Below the pieces are notes generated by a model that was given only the letters and a program-made list of their open reading frames with translations, was not told the origin of the DNA and searched no databases. 64,000 bases of DNA from Aquipuribacter nitratireducens (GTDB taxonomy: Bacteria > Actinomycetota > Actinomycetes > Actinomycetales > JBBAYJ01), in NCBI RefSeq assembly GCF_037860835.1, contig NZ_JBBEOG010000005.1, positions 1-64,000 on the forward strand. The letters run 5' to 3'. Position 1 is the stretch's first letter, and every line of letters begins with the position of its first letter. Position numbers and translations under genes: made by a program. Positions 17,650 through 26,239 of the stretch are shown here, one piece after another.

Positions 17650-18672
17650 TCAGTCGTGCCTGGGGTAGACGGGGAGGGCACCCATTGGACCGCTCGGTGG
17701 ACTCTCATCGAAGTCAACTTGCTTGCCCACCTGCGCGGCGACGTAAGCAAGACCCTCCTTGTCTAACGTCATTGTCTGCAGTATGCCACGAGTCGGCCAT
17801 CCATCAATATACTCGTGAAAATGCGGGCGCTCGCCCCTGAGCTCCTCAATGTAGCGGGAGATTAGGGCTGCGGCCGCCGGCGCCTCAGGGTGCAACAAAG
17901 GGGTAAGTCGGTCTTGGAGGAGCCGGACCTCAGTGTATGCCTGTGCCGTCAGCTCAAAGAGATCCAGCTCGTCGACAGTCTCCCGAACTTCCTGTCGGAC
18001 CGCGCCGTTCGTGCGAGTCGTGATGAACGCAGATTTCTTGAGTTCCGCTCTGGCCTCGGACTCTCGGGTTACGCCGTCAGCAGCAAGTCGGGCGGTCATG
18101 TGGAGAGTCACTAGATCGCGAGCGCCATGCAGAAAGGAGTTTCGCATCGCATACGCGAGGCGATAGGCGAAGCTTCCTTCGTAGGTCGCGGAGAATTCTG
18201 CCTCGACGCGGGCCGTCAACTTCCGATCACCGTCGCGACGGACCCTGGCCAAGACATCCTCATGGTACAACTTGAGGGCGGTACTGAAGCCGATGATCCG
18301 AAACTCAACTAGCGCCGGCATAAACTCGTGGGGACGAGTGTCCATGCGCACCTGCCTCAACAATTCATTCCTGGCATTGCACAGATCGCCCCAAGAAAAA
18401 GCAAGGAAGGCATCAAGACCGCGCGTGACCTGGTATACCTCGCGGAGCGCTTCCTGAACAGCCTCGCCTTCCGCTCGGGTCAACCTTCGGACCTCGGTCC
18501 AGTTGAAGACTCCGTCGACCGAACGGTCATAGCGGTAGAGCGCCCACACGACCTCAAGGGTTGGCTCCCCGTTGGCATCGGTAGGCAGCTGCGACCGCTG
18601 CTCAGGAGGTAGCTCCGCGAGCAAGCGCCTCAGTTCCGCCCGAAGCGCCATGTCATCCGGCTGCCCCGACAT
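17650..18672 (-). CDS. Hypothetical protein with a HEPN-like RNxxxH motif
   Basis: A 340-residue, largely alpha-helical protein. Around residue 175 it carries AMRNSFLHGARDL, matching the RNxxxH catalytic motif of HEPN ribonucleases; the flanking helices are consistent with that fold. GC content is clearly below that of the neighbours (some lines near 47-57%), which suggests transfer. No partner nucleotidyltransferase or antitoxin gene is adjacent, so it would act alone or with a distant partner. HEPN is inferred from one motif, so this stays a candidate. Confidence 0.6.
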   Translation of the reverse strand: MSGQPDDMALRAELRRLLAELPPEQRSQLPTDANGEPTLEVVWALYRYDRSVDGVFNWTEVRRLTRAEGEAVQEALREVYQVTRGLDAFLAFSWGDLCNARNELLRQVRMDTRPHEFMPALVEFRIIGFSTALKLYHEDVLARVRRDGDRKLTARVEAEFSATYEGSFAYRLAYAMRNSFLHGARDLVTLHMTARLAADGVTRESEARAELKKSAFITTRTNGAVRQEVRETVDELDLFELTAQAYTEVRLLQDRLTPLLHPEAPAAAALISRYIEELRGERPHFHEYIDGWPTRGILQTMTLDKEGLAYVAAQVGKQVDFDESPPSGPMGALPVYPRHD

Positions 18673-19078
18673 GACGTCATCTAACCCGGTGGCGGGGACG
18701 CCGGACGCCGCGTTCGACGAAATTGAGTTGTTGCCGTGGGTCGCCTACCGCTGCGGTAGCCGGACCGCACTTCACGAGCCTCGAGACGACGTGCGAGTTG
18801 CGCAACACCGCCGGCCCTTCGTGGCTGCTGCATCAGGCCCATGTGTCTAGGTCAACAACGGCTCGCCCGCCCGTCCCACCGGGGATCGTCAACTGGTTGC
18901 CTAGCGCCGCCGGGAGGGAGGACACGAGGCAGCCAGGGCGCACGATGCCCATGGTGACGCTCCGCGCGGCGCCAGACGAGCTGCGCGGGAGGCGAGAGGG
19001 ACTGCGGGCGATTGGACCTTGTGATGCTTCGCACGAAGAACGGACCACGTGACGGGGCGAACCAGGCACCCTGTTCTC
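18673..19078. other. Intergenic stretch, no gene supported
   Basis: About 400 bp between the divergent HEPN-like and membrane-protein genes. It contains short frames with unlikely composition (many Ser, Arg, Pro) and no ribosome sites. It presumably holds both promoters; no clear dyad is visible. Confidence 0.4.
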
Positions 19079-19531
19079 ATGGGCCACGCGAAGCGAGCGC
19101 TGGGCAGGTGGGGACACGCCCTCACGGTCGCGCCGACGTGGGTGGCGCTGCGTGCGGTGATAGCTGCCGGCATCTTTGTCGTCTGCCTGCTCTTGCTAGT
19201 GACGGTCGTCGGCAACCTCGCCCAGCTCGCCATCTACGGTCAGGACGAGGCACGGGTCGTGAGTTGCGCAGGAGACACCTGCACGGTCGATCGGGCCGGG
19301 ACTGAAGCGACCGTCACTGTCATGTCGCGACCGCTTCCACCGCCGGGCCAAATGAGCAACGTGGCGCTAGGTCCGGATGGTGAGCCGCGACGGCTCATCG
19401 CCCTGGCTGACTACCTCGCGGTTCCGCTCCTCTTGTTCTTCCTCCTCGTGGCTATCGCGATGGTGCGTGAGGCGTTGCACTGGGAGAGCGGTGCCGAGGA
19501 GGCTGGACCGCTGGCTCAGGCCCCGCAGTAG
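19079..19531 (+). CDS. Two-pass membrane protein, unknown
   Basis: A 150-residue protein with a basic N-terminus, a long hydrophobic helix (about residues 25-52), an extracytoplasmic loop of about 60 residues with two Cys (SCAGDTC) and a second helix (YLAVPLLLFFLLVAIAMV). This two-helix, outside-loop plan resembles many actinobacterial DUF3592-like proteins but identity is not certain. An in-frame GTG at 19049 is an alternative start. Confidence 0.6.
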   Translation: MGHAKRALGRWGHALTVAPTWVALRAVIAAGIFVVCLLLLVTVVGNLAQLAIYGQDEARVVSCAGDTCTVDRAGTEATVTVMSRPLPPPGQMSNVALGPDGEPRRLIALADYLAVPLLLFFLLVAIAMVREALHWESGAEEAGPLAQAPQ

Positions 19532-19727
19532 CGAGTCGCTGTCGAGGCGACCCCATGGACCGTCCAAGCCGCCTGGGCTACCTCATCCCATCAGCCGACC
19601 GACTTCCGGCGACGAAACCAGTAGCGAGTCAGCGGCCGAGTGGCTCGAGCCAGCCGTCCAACAACTGATCGCTAGCCGGGATGCACATCCGGCTCAACTG
19701 GCCACTGATCACTGCCAGGCCGCTAGC

Positions 19728-19816
19728 GATGCCAGGCGATAGGGCGCTCGTGAACTGGGTCAGCGAGGTCAGAAGCTCCATTGCCTTGCGACGCTGGCCG
19801 ATGCCTGGCGATTAGG
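19728..19816. repeat. Imperfect direct repeat GATGCC-A/T-GGCGAT
   Basis: GATGCCAGGCGATAGGG (from about 19730) and GATGCCTGGCGATTAGGG (from about 19799) are nearly identical and each contains a small dyad (GCC-A/T-GGC). The second copy overlaps the end of the DUF4279 gene. The function is unknown. Confidence 0.4.
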
Positions 19817-20210
19817 GGGAGACGTCTCCTGCGTCGTCCGGGTAAACGTCGAGCCACAGCTCGCCAGGTAAGGTCAGAAGTCGTTGCAGGGTTCCTCGGT
19901 CCAGTTCGACCGCGTGCTCAAGTGAGTGAGAGCCGACGTAGCAGAACCAGTTCGCCTCGTGACCGGCGCGGACGAACTCCCAGAGCGCTTCGGCGACAGG
20001 CTCCAGTCGGTCCATGACGCGGTGCAGTTGGACGGTCAGCTCAACGTCGTCTTCCGGCCGGGGACCGCTGGCAATGGACCAGAGCGACTCCCTTCGCCCC
20101 CGCCCGACAGCGTCCCCGCCCGCGGCTGCGTCGTCCGAGGGGACGCCCAGGCGCTCAGCCAAGTCACCAGCGGTCTCACTGCCGTCGCCCCATAGTCGGA
20201 ACGTCACCAT
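19812..20210 (-). CDS. DUF4279 protein
   Basis: A 132-residue protein beginning MVTFRLWGD, the usual opening of DUF4279 proteins, followed by LAERLGVPSD, SLWSIASG, a helix with VMDRLEPVAEALWEFV, and YVGSHSLEHAVELDRGTLQRLL. All family landmarks are in order. The family is found beside mobile and toxin-type genes but has no proven role. A longer frame up to 20315 exists; the shorter start fits the family better. Confidence 0.75.
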   Translation of the reverse strand: MVTFRLWGDGSETAGDLAERLGVPSDDAAAGGDAVGRGRRESLWSIASGPRPEDDVELTVQLHRVMDRLEPVAEALWEFVRAGHEANWFCYVGSHSLEHAVELDRGTLQRLLTLPGELWLDVYPDDAGDVSP

Positions 20211-20285
20211 CGTTCTCGCGTTCCCATTGTCGTCTGCCTCGGCCGCTGCCCTGCTGAGAATCCCGCGGCCTATCACCGGCGACCA

Positions 20286-20774
20286 ATGTCGAGCAAGCGA
20301 TTCGCTACGAGCCACAGTGTCCGTGTGAGGTCATGCACGCCTTTGCCCGACGACCAGTACCTCCGCAAGGTCGGCCTCGTCGCCTACCTCGTCTCATCGC
20401 TCGAGGGCCTGCTCCTCTTCGACCTCCCTCGCTTACAGGCCGCCGTCCCTCCTCAACTTGCTGTCGACCGCCTCGCGGGGAAGACCACGAAACGGCTGGG
20501 CGAACAGCTCGTCGAGTTCGCGCCTGCTTGCGCGACCCACAACGTCGCGGCCTACCTGGGAGCCGGCGGCAGAGCGCTGGTGGAAGTGGCGCCGAAGCGC
20601 AATGCCCTTCTGCATGCGCGTCCAGCCACCGACGAGCAGGGCCGGACGCGGCTCTACCGATGGCGTCTGCCGGAGGCGCACTTCATAGACGACGTCTGGC
20701 TGGACCGCGTAGTGCAGCGCATCGACGACCTGCACACCGAGGTCAACGGTCTTCGTCCTCAGCTGCCCGACTAG
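20286..20774 (+). CDS. Hypothetical protein with a second HEPN-like RNxxxH motif
   Basis: A 162-residue helical protein with KRNALLHARPATDEQGRTRLYRW near residue 105. RNxxxH followed by an A-R-P-x-T turn and a beta-hairpin is a pattern seen in HEPN-type proteins. GTG at 20325 is another possible start, which would remove overlap with the divergent DUF4279 region. No operon partner is clear; the gene is followed by a 167-bp gap and an HD hydrolase. Confidence 0.5.
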   Translation: MSSKRFATSHSVRVRSCTPLPDDQYLRKVGLVAYLVSSLEGLLLFDLPRLQAAVPPQLAVDRLAGKTTKRLGEQLVEFAPACATHNVAAYLGAGGRALVEVAPKRNALLHARPATDEQGRTRLYRWRLPEAHFIDDVWLDRVVQRIDDLHTEVNGLRPQLPD

Positions 20775-20941
20775 CTGAGGAGGCCTGCAGGCGTTCCGGT
20801 TGCCGACCCTCCTGCGGGAGACGTGCTGGCCAGCGGCTCGGGCGCCGCCCTCGTGGGCAGCGGCGTCCCGCTTGCCCCGTCCGAGCTGGCGCTTCGCAAG
20901 GGAGCGTGGAACGGGACGGACACCTGGGTACCGTGGCGAAC

Positions 20942-21508
20942 ATGACCCAGCCGCTCGGCGATGCCCCCGGGGTCGCCGCGCGCTGGCTGCAAGCCACCGG
21001 CGACCGATGGCGACACGTGCAGGCGGTGGGCCAGCGGGCGGAGGCTCTGGCTCGTGACACGTGTGTCGTCCCGGCGACCGTCACCCGCGCCGCCTGGCTG
21101 CACGACATCGGTTACGCACCCGTGCTCGCCGAAACTGGCTTCCATCCCCTTGACGGCGCTCGGTACCTCGCCGGGCAGGGCGAGAGCGACGCGGTCGTGG
21201 CCCTGGTGGCCCATCACTCCGGGGCGCGGTACGAGGCGGACGAGCGGGGGCTGGCCCACGAGCTAGCAGCGCTGCCGGACCCTAACCTTGACGACCTCGA
21301 CATGCTGACTTTCCTCGACCTCACTACGAGTCCCCAAGGGCAGGTGGTGACCGTCGAGGAGAGGCTGTCCGAGATCCTGTCGCGCTACGGAGAGGACGAC
21401 CCCGTCCACCGAGCGGTTACTCGTTCACGCGACGAGCTCGTGGCCTCGGTCGAGCGCGCGAAGGCAGCCCTCCGGTCAGCCGATGTGGGGACGCGACTGT
21501 ACCTGTAG
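20942..21508 (+). CDS. HD-domain phosphohydrolase
   Basis: A 188-residue metal-dependent phosphohydrolase of the HD superfamily. The metal ligands are visible: His in RHVQAVGQRAEAL, the HD pair in AAWLHDIGYAP, HH in ALVAHHSGARYEA, and a later Asp in DLDMLTFLDLTTSPQG. The ATG at 20942 fits the start of the domain. Substrate unknown (nucleotides are usual). Its 3' end overlaps that of the convergent Nudix gene. Confidence 0.85.
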   Translation: MTQPLGDAPGVAARWLQATGDRWRHVQAVGQRAEALARDTCVVPATVTRAAWLHDIGYAPVLAETGFHPLDGARYLAGQGESDAVVALVAHHSGARYEADERGLAHELAALPDPNLDDLDMLTFLDLTTSPQGQVVTVEERLSEILSRYGEDDPVHRAVTRSRDELVASVERAKAALRSADVGTRLYL

Positions 21509-21946
21509 CGCGTGAGCGACCCGCTGGCGCATCGACGGGTGCATGGGCAGCTCGTCGACCCGCGAGACGTCGACCCACTCGACGGCCTTGCTCTCGCTGC
21601 TCGTCCGAGCTTCCCCACCCACGAGCTTGGCGCGGAAGCAGATGGAGAACTGCTGGCGTACCTCGCCGTCGTCGTAGGCCATGACGTGCCGGGGGTTTGT
21701 GTACGTGCCGACGATGTCGGTCACCTCGACGTCGTAGACGGTCTCTTCCTTGACCTCGCGGACCACCGTGTCGCTGATGGACTCGCCCACCTCGTGTCCG
21801 CCACCTGGCAGGGCCCAGAGGTCATTGTCGGTTTTGTGAATCAGGAGCAGCCGACCGTCCTCGTCGGTCACGGCCGCGACCACCGACGGGACGACGCTGT
21901 TCGCCGCCGGGGCGTTCGGGTCGTCGATGTAGTCGACACGGGCCAT
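21476..21946 (-). CDS. Nudix hydrolase
   Basis: A 156-residue Nudix enzyme with the full Nudix box (GGGHEVGESISDTVVREVKEET, read as G-x5-E-x7-REU-x-EE). The N-terminus has NSVVPSVVAAVTDEDGRLLLIHK, typical for nucleoside diphosphate-X hydrolases. It is downstream of, and co-oriented with, an XRE-DUF5919 gene (35-bp gap), a pairing often seen in actinobacteria. The two probably form an operon. Confidence 0.88.
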   Translation of the reverse strand: MARVDYIDDPNAPAANSVVPSVVAAVTDEDGRLLLIHKTDNDLWALPGGGHEVGESISDTVVREVKEETVYDVEVTDIVGTYTNPRHVMAYDDGEVRQQFSICFRAKLVGGEARTSSESKAVEWVDVSRVDELPMHPSMRQRVAHALQVQSRPHIG

Positions 21947-21980
21947 GGACCGAGGGTAGGGGCGGCGCTGGCCGGAGCCG

Positions 21981-22742
21981 CTAGTCGGCAGACACGTCCG
22001 TCGCCTGCTCCCAGGCCCGCTCGAACGACTTCATGTACGTGCTGAACAGCCGGCCACCCGGCAGTCGCCGAAGGTGGAGCACCGGAGACTGGCTCGCCGC
22101 TGCACCGTACGTGTGCGGGTTCGCCAGCAACGTCTCGTCGAAGCGGAAGATCGACGCGTACAGGGTGGTGTTGTGCTGGCGAGCCGACAGCCCGGGCGTG
22201 CCAAGGACGCTCTGCAGGTAGTTCCAGGTGAGGCGGCACCGGGCGGAGAGGAGGTCCCCGATGCGTTCCTCGGCGCCTCTGCGCTCGACGGCGTCGCCCT
22301 CGGGGTCGCCGAAGAGCAGGCGTACCTGCGCGCCGCGTCGAGCCGCTGCTGCGATGCGCTCGTCGAACTCCGGGATGGCGTCATGGAGAAAGCTGCCGGC
22401 GAAGGCGAGCACGTCGATCGCCTCCGTCGCGTTGTCGATGAGTGACGCCCAGGTGTCGATGCTGACCGAGCCGCGGTTCGGGTAGAGCGCGACGAACTCC
22501 GCCTGACTGGCGGACTCGGCCCGCTGGCTCGTCGCCGTCTCCGGCCAAAGGAACAGGTCGTCCTCACCGAGAAGCTGGGCGACGGCGAGACGGTGCCGCT
22601 GATGCGGGACCCGACCGGCGCTCACCCACCGCTCGACCGTCTTGCGGTCGACGCCGACCGCTTCGGAGACGCTCGCCAGTGACAGCCCACTTCCAGTGAT
22701 CGCTGCGCGCAGCCGCTCGTTGCTGTCCGACCGGGATGCCAT
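21981..22742 (-). CDS. XRE-type regulator with a C-terminal DUF5919 domain
   Basis: A 253-residue protein. Residues about 8-60 are an XRE helix-turn-helix (SLASVSEAVGVDRKTVERWVSAGRVP). The rest is DUF5919, a PLD-related domain: NRGSVSIDTWASLI, IDVLAFAGSFLHDAIPEF, VRLLFGDPEGDAVERR, RQHNTTLYASIFRFDE, and HLRRLPGGRLFSTYMKSFERAW. The start is the ATG at 22742, after which a repeat-rich region with several GGACG/GGGACG copies (22742-22785) may be its own operator. It probably controls the Nudix gene; the C-terminal domain may sense a nucleotide. Confidence 0.87.
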   Translation of the reverse strand: MASRSDSNERLRAAITGSGLSLASVSEAVGVDRKTVERWVSAGRVPHQRHRLAVAQLLGEDDLFLWPETATSQRAESASQAEFVALYPNRGSVSIDTWASLIDNATEAIDVLAFAGSFLHDAIPEFDERIAAAARRGAQVRLLFGDPEGDAVERRGAEERIGDLLSARCRLTWNYLQSVLGTPGLSARQHNTTLYASIFRFDETLLANPHTYGAAASQSPVLHLRRLPGGRLFSTYMKSFERAWEQATDVSAD

Positions 22743-23038
22743 AGGACGTTTATACCGCGACAGGACGTCCCAAAGCGTCCCGTTGCGGGGTGTCGCCGTC
22801 CCATTCCTCACCGATGTCATGGCTGTCCGGCGGTCATCGAGGAACGCGAGAGGACCACGGCCAGCGACGGACACATCGAGCCGCGCCGGGGACGAGCAGG
22901 GGAGACGACCATGCAGCAGCCGGCGAGATTCAGGCCCGCACTCGTGCGTCACAACCACGACTGCACGGCGGGGTGCCGATGCATTGCCTCAGCGGTGCGT
23001 CGCTGCGCAGGCTGCTCACGGCCAAGGGGCGCCGGGGC

Positions 23039-23413
23039 ATGAGCACGACGGCCGGGACGGCCGGTGCGCCCCCGAGCGAGTGCTCCGCGTGGCAGGCCAC
23101 TCGCACTCCGCCCATCGCCGCGGGTGCGCTCGACAGCGTCGAGCTGCTCCGCTTCGAGACGAGCGACGCCATCACGCTGGCCGAGGACGTGCTGGACAAG
23201 ACGCGCGCCCTGCAGACCTGGCTGCGCTCGCTCCCGGAACGGCACGCGTCGGCGGATCTGCCGGGACCACCCATCGACGATGAGGTGCGCGCCGTGGCCG
23301 GCGCCGATCTCTCGACCGACGCCGTCGAGTGGCTCCTGCTCGCTCTCGACGAGCTGGCGGGCCGCCTCGAGGCCGAGTCGCAGCCACTCACCAACAAGGG
23401 CCGACGGTCGTGA
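23039..23413 (+). CDS. Hypothetical protein of the replication/integration module
   Basis: A 124-residue protein with an unstructured, Ala/Pro-rich first third and helical remainder (EDVLDKTRALQTWLRSLPERH, EWLLLALDELAGRLEAE). The stop overlaps the next start (GTGA). It begins the run of four co-oriented genes that leads to the integrase, so it is probably an element gene. Not recognised. Confidence 0.55.
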   Translation: MSTTAGTAGAPPSECSAWQATRTPPIAAGALDSVELLRFETSDAITLAEDVLDKTRALQTWLRSLPERHASADLPGPPIDDEVRAVAGADLSTDAVEWLLLALDELAGRLEAESQPLTNKGRRS

Positions 23414-23676
23414 CGGCGCCGGTCGTGGCTCCGGCGTGGCTGTACAGGTGCGGCTCCTGTGGCCGACCGATCTCGACCCCGTCCCAGTGCCGTGCGTGCG
23501 GACCGCACCTCGGTGTGTCGATCGTCGGCTGCACCGAGTGTCGACGCTGCCGCACGTTCGCCACCGAGGTGGCGGATGTGGTCGCCCAGAAGCACGAGCG
23601 GGCCCGGGGGCACCGGACGTGGGTCGTGCTGGACCAGAGCCTGCTGACTCTGTGCCCGAAGGTCCCCGCATCGTGA
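23410..23676 (+). CDS. Small zinc-ribbon protein
   Basis: An 88-residue protein with GTG start overlapping the previous stop. Paired cysteines (CGSCG, then CRAC; later CTECRRC) indicate one or two zinc knuckles. Such small ribbon proteins often sit beside replication initiators in actinobacterial elements. Function unknown. Confidence 0.6.
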   Translation: MTAPVVAPAWLYRCGSCGRPISTPSQCRACGPHLGVSIVGCTECRRCRTFATEVADVVAQKHERARGHRTWVVLDQSLLTLCPKVPAS

Positions 23677-23686
23677 GGCGGCAGCC

Positions 23687-24541
23687 GTGGCCATCCGCCT
23701 GATGACGGCCGTGTGGGACGACGAGTCGCTCCCGAGAGGCGACGTGCTGCTCATGCTCGCCCTGGCCGACCATGCCAACGACGAAGGCGCCTGCTTCCCG
23801 TCCATCAACAGGCTGGCCCGCCGCACCCGCTCCTCCCCGAGCACCGTGCGCCGCCACCTGCGGTCGCTTCGAGAGGCCGGACGGCTCACCGTCGACGCGC
23901 GGGAGGGGACGTCAAACCTCTACCGCATCGTGCTCCGCGGTGCGGGCTGGGCGTATGGCAACGGGGCGGTCGGCGCCCCCTATCAGCCCGACACCCCCCT
24001 GCAGAACGACACCCCCCGCGGACTGACACCCCTGTCGCCTCGTGACCGGGGTACCCCTGCCACGGCTGTGGCAGGCCGGGGTGTCAGAGCCGTGGCACCC
24101 GAACCGTCCCGAAGCCCCAGTGGATCCGACCGGTACGCGGTCGAGCAGTCGCCCGTCGACCTCACGCCTGAGACGTCGGTCGGTGCGATCGGTGCAAGGC
24201 AAGCCCCAGGCACATCTCGGCGCCTGGCCGCGCCGGAGGCGGCCGCGTGGGCGGCGACGAAGGCGGAGCTCGTCTCCCGGTTCCCGGACGTCGCCTGGCG
24301 GGGCTGGTCCGACCGCCACGACGCCGAAGCGGAGCGCCACCTCGCTCGCCTCGGCGCCGACGTCCTCGTCCGCGTCGCCGGCCGGCCCAGACGTCCAGAC
24401 CTCTCTCTCGCCTGGCTGAAGCGCTGGGAGCACGAGCCGGCGACTAGAGCCTCACGACCAACCCAGCGCTGCACGGACCACCACGTCACCCACCACGGCA
24501 CCTGCCCGGGCTGCCGCGCCGACCAGCTAGCCGCTCGATGA
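23687..24541 (+). CDS. Helix-turn-helix replication-initiator-like protein of the element
   Basis: A 284-residue protein whose first 90 residues form a winged helix of the type found in phage and plasmid replication proteins (LADHANDEGACFPSINRLARRT, then SSPSTVRRHLRSLREAGRLTV). A long polar linker follows, then a C-terminal helical part (RHDAEAERHLARLGADVLVRVAG, SLAWLKRWE) and a Cys/His-rich tail (CTDHH..CPGCRAD). GTG start. It precedes xis and int as in actinobacterial integrative elements (rep-xis-int order). Confidence 0.7.
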   Translation: MAIRLMTAVWDDESLPRGDVLLMLALADHANDEGACFPSINRLARRTRSSPSTVRRHLRSLREAGRLTVDAREGTSNLYRIVLRGAGWAYGNGAVGAPYQPDTPLQNDTPRGLTPLSPRDRGTPATAVAGRGVRAVAPEPSRSPSGSDRYAVEQSPVDLTPETSVGAIGARQAPGTSRRLAAPEAAAWAATKAELVSRFPDVAWRGWSDRHDAEAERHLARLGADVLVRVAGRPRRPDLSLAWLKRWEHEPATRASRPTQRCTDHHVTHHGTCPGCRADQLAAR

Positions 24542-24572
24542 CCGCGACGACGCGGCCACGGAAGGACACCCC

Positions 24573-24755
24573 ATGAGCCGAACCACGCACCTGTCCGTCG
24601 CGGAGGTCTGCGCCGAGCTCGGCGTCTCCCGCTCGACCTACTACGACTGGCGCGCGAAGGGACGCGGCCCGCGCTCGCTCAAGCTCCCGAACGGTGAGAT
24701 CCGCATCCGCCGCCACGACTTCGAGCAGTGGCTCGCCAGCTGCGACGAGTCCTGA
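24573..24755 (+). CDS. Excisionase/AlpA-type DNA-binding protein
   Basis: A 60-residue protein with a MerR-like helix-turn-helix and wing (LSVAEVCAELGVSRSTYYDWRAKG, then IRIRRHDFEQWL). The stop overlaps the integrase start (TGATG), the usual xis-int coupling. AAGGA lies 6-10 bp before the ATG. It would favour excision of the element. Confidence 0.85.
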   Translation: MSRTTHLSVAEVCAELGVSRSTYYDWRAKGRGPRSLKLPNGEIRIRRHDFEQWLASCDES

Positions 24756-26134
24756 TGGCCGGGCCCGGACCCATCGACACTGACTGCTACGACGTACGCG
24801 TCTTCGCCATCTCGCGCACCGTGCGGAAGACGGTTGTGACGTACAGGGTCCGTTGGCAGGTGGGTTCGCGCCGTCACTCGCGGACCTTCACTAACCGGGC
24901 CTTGGCGGACAGCACCCGCTCGATGCTTATGGCGGCGAGCAGAAGGGGAGAGGCGTTCGACGTCGACGGCGGCCTTCCCCAGTCGCAGGTCGCGCGAGAG
25001 CGGGGCCTCACATGGTGGCGCTGGTCCATGACGTACGTCGAGCTCAAGTGGCCGTCGCTCGCGCCCATCTCACGCCGTTCGCTCGCGGAGGCGCTGGTCG
25101 ACATCACGCTGCACCTGAGCCGCTCATCGCAAGGCCGCCCACCGTCAGCTGACCTACGACGGGCGATGTTCGCGTGGGCGTACCACCTTCAGAATCGACA
25201 GGCGGGCGAGGCGCCAGCCGACTTCGGAGAGGCACTGCGGTGGCTGGAGCGCGCCTCTCCCGCCATGTCGGTGCTCGAGGACCCACCCACCGTCCGCGGT
25301 CTGCTCGACGCCCTGTCCCGTCGCCAGGACGGCCGGCCCGCCGCACCGACGACGGTGTCTCGCAAGCGTGCCGTCCTCCACAACGCCCTCGAGCTCGCCG
25401 TCGAGCACCGCCGCCTCGACAGCAACCCGCTGTCGAAGATGAGCTGGAAGGCGCCCCGGGTCGACGAGACGATCGACGCACGGTCCGTGCTCAGTCCTGC
25501 GCAGGCACGTGCCCTGCTGGCGGCCGTCGACGCTCAGGGGCCGCGGGGGCGGCGCCTGACCGCCTTCTTCGCCCTCATGTATTACGGGGCCCTCCGGCCG
25601 AGCGAGGCGACCGCCGTGACGCTCGACGACCTCGAGCTGCCGGAGACCGGTTGGGGACGACTGCACCTGTCCAGGAGCGACGCTGAGGTGTCTGGCACGT
25701 GGTCCGACTCCGGGCGACGGTCGAGCCGCCAGCTCAAGCACCGGGCGCAGGGCCACGTGCGGCTGGTGCCACTCGCCCCTCCGTTGGTCGAGCACCTTCG
25801 AAGCCACATCAAGGAGTTCCACGTCCGTCCCAGTGAGCGGCTCTTCCGAGGCGCCTACGGCGGCACGATCAACGCCGCCACGTACACGGACGTGTGGCAG
25901 CGAGCCCGGAAGGCAGCCCTGTCGCCGGCCGAGCAGGCGAGTCCGCTCGCCAGGCGGCCCTACGACCTCCGGCACACCGCGGTGTCAACGTGGCTCGCTG
26001 CCGGCGTCGACTCCGCGCAGGTTGCCGCCTGGGCCGGCCACAGCGTCGCCGTGCTGCATCGGGTGTACGCGCACGTCGTCGAAGGGCGGTCCGAAGTTGC
26101 GCGAGCCCGTATCGAAAACATGTTGGCGGAGTGA
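24755..26134 (+). CDS. Tyrosine-recombinase integrase
   Basis: Site-specific integrase of 459 residues. A SAM-like core-binding domain lies at about 150-245, and the catalytic domain has Arg281 (GALRPSEA), a later Lys region, HxxR-equivalent LRHTA (Arg406-His407), AGHS (second His) and Tyr438 (HRVYAHV). The start overlaps the xis stop. It is the only integrase in the window, so it should drive integration and excision of the element that carries rep, mob and type IV secretion genes. Its N-terminus has an unusual arm of about 90 residues with many basic residues. Confidence 0.93.
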   Translation: MAGPGPIDTDCYDVRVFAISRTVRKTVVTYRVRWQVGSRRHSRTFTNRALADSTRSMLMAASRRGEAFDVDGGLPQSQVARERGLTWWRWSMTYVELKWPSLAPISRRSLAEALVDITLHLSRSSQGRPPSADLRRAMFAWAYHLQNRQAGEAPADFGEALRWLERASPAMSVLEDPPTVRGLLDALSRRQDGRPAAPTTVSRKRAVLHNALELAVEHRRLDSNPLSKMSWKAPRVDETIDARSVLSPAQARALLAAVDAQGPRGRRLTAFFALMYYGALRPSEATAVTLDDLELPETGWGRLHLSRSDAEVSGTWSDSGRRSSRQLKHRAQGHVRLVPLAPPLVEHLRSHIKEFHVRPSERLFRGAYGGTINAATYTDVWQRARKAALSPAEQASPLARRPYDLRHTAVSTWLAAGVDSAQVAAWAGHSVAVLHRVYAHVVEGRSEVARARIENMLAE

Positions 26135-26186
26135 CTGGTGTAGGTGCGACCGCGATTGAACGGATCACGCCCTTAGGCTGACAACA

Positions 26187-26196
26187 GCCCTCCGCA
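26187..26196. other. Candidate att remnant: 10-bp copy of the tRNA-Ser 3' end
   Basis: GCCCTCCGCA occurs here, 53 bp after the integrase gene, and is identical to the 3' acceptor end of the tRNA-Ser gene (16365-16374). Flanking bases do not match. Such a copy is expected at an integration boundary but true att cores are usually longer, so this is only suggestive. Confidence 0.3.
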
Positions 26197-26239
26197 AGGC
26201 TTCACCGCTTCAGGGGTGTTACGACTCCACGAAGTTGTT

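Noticed and set aside
18723-19052. Possible 109-residue gene in the gap before the two-pass membrane protein
   Set aside because: No ribosome site, unlikely composition and no conserved-looking segment.
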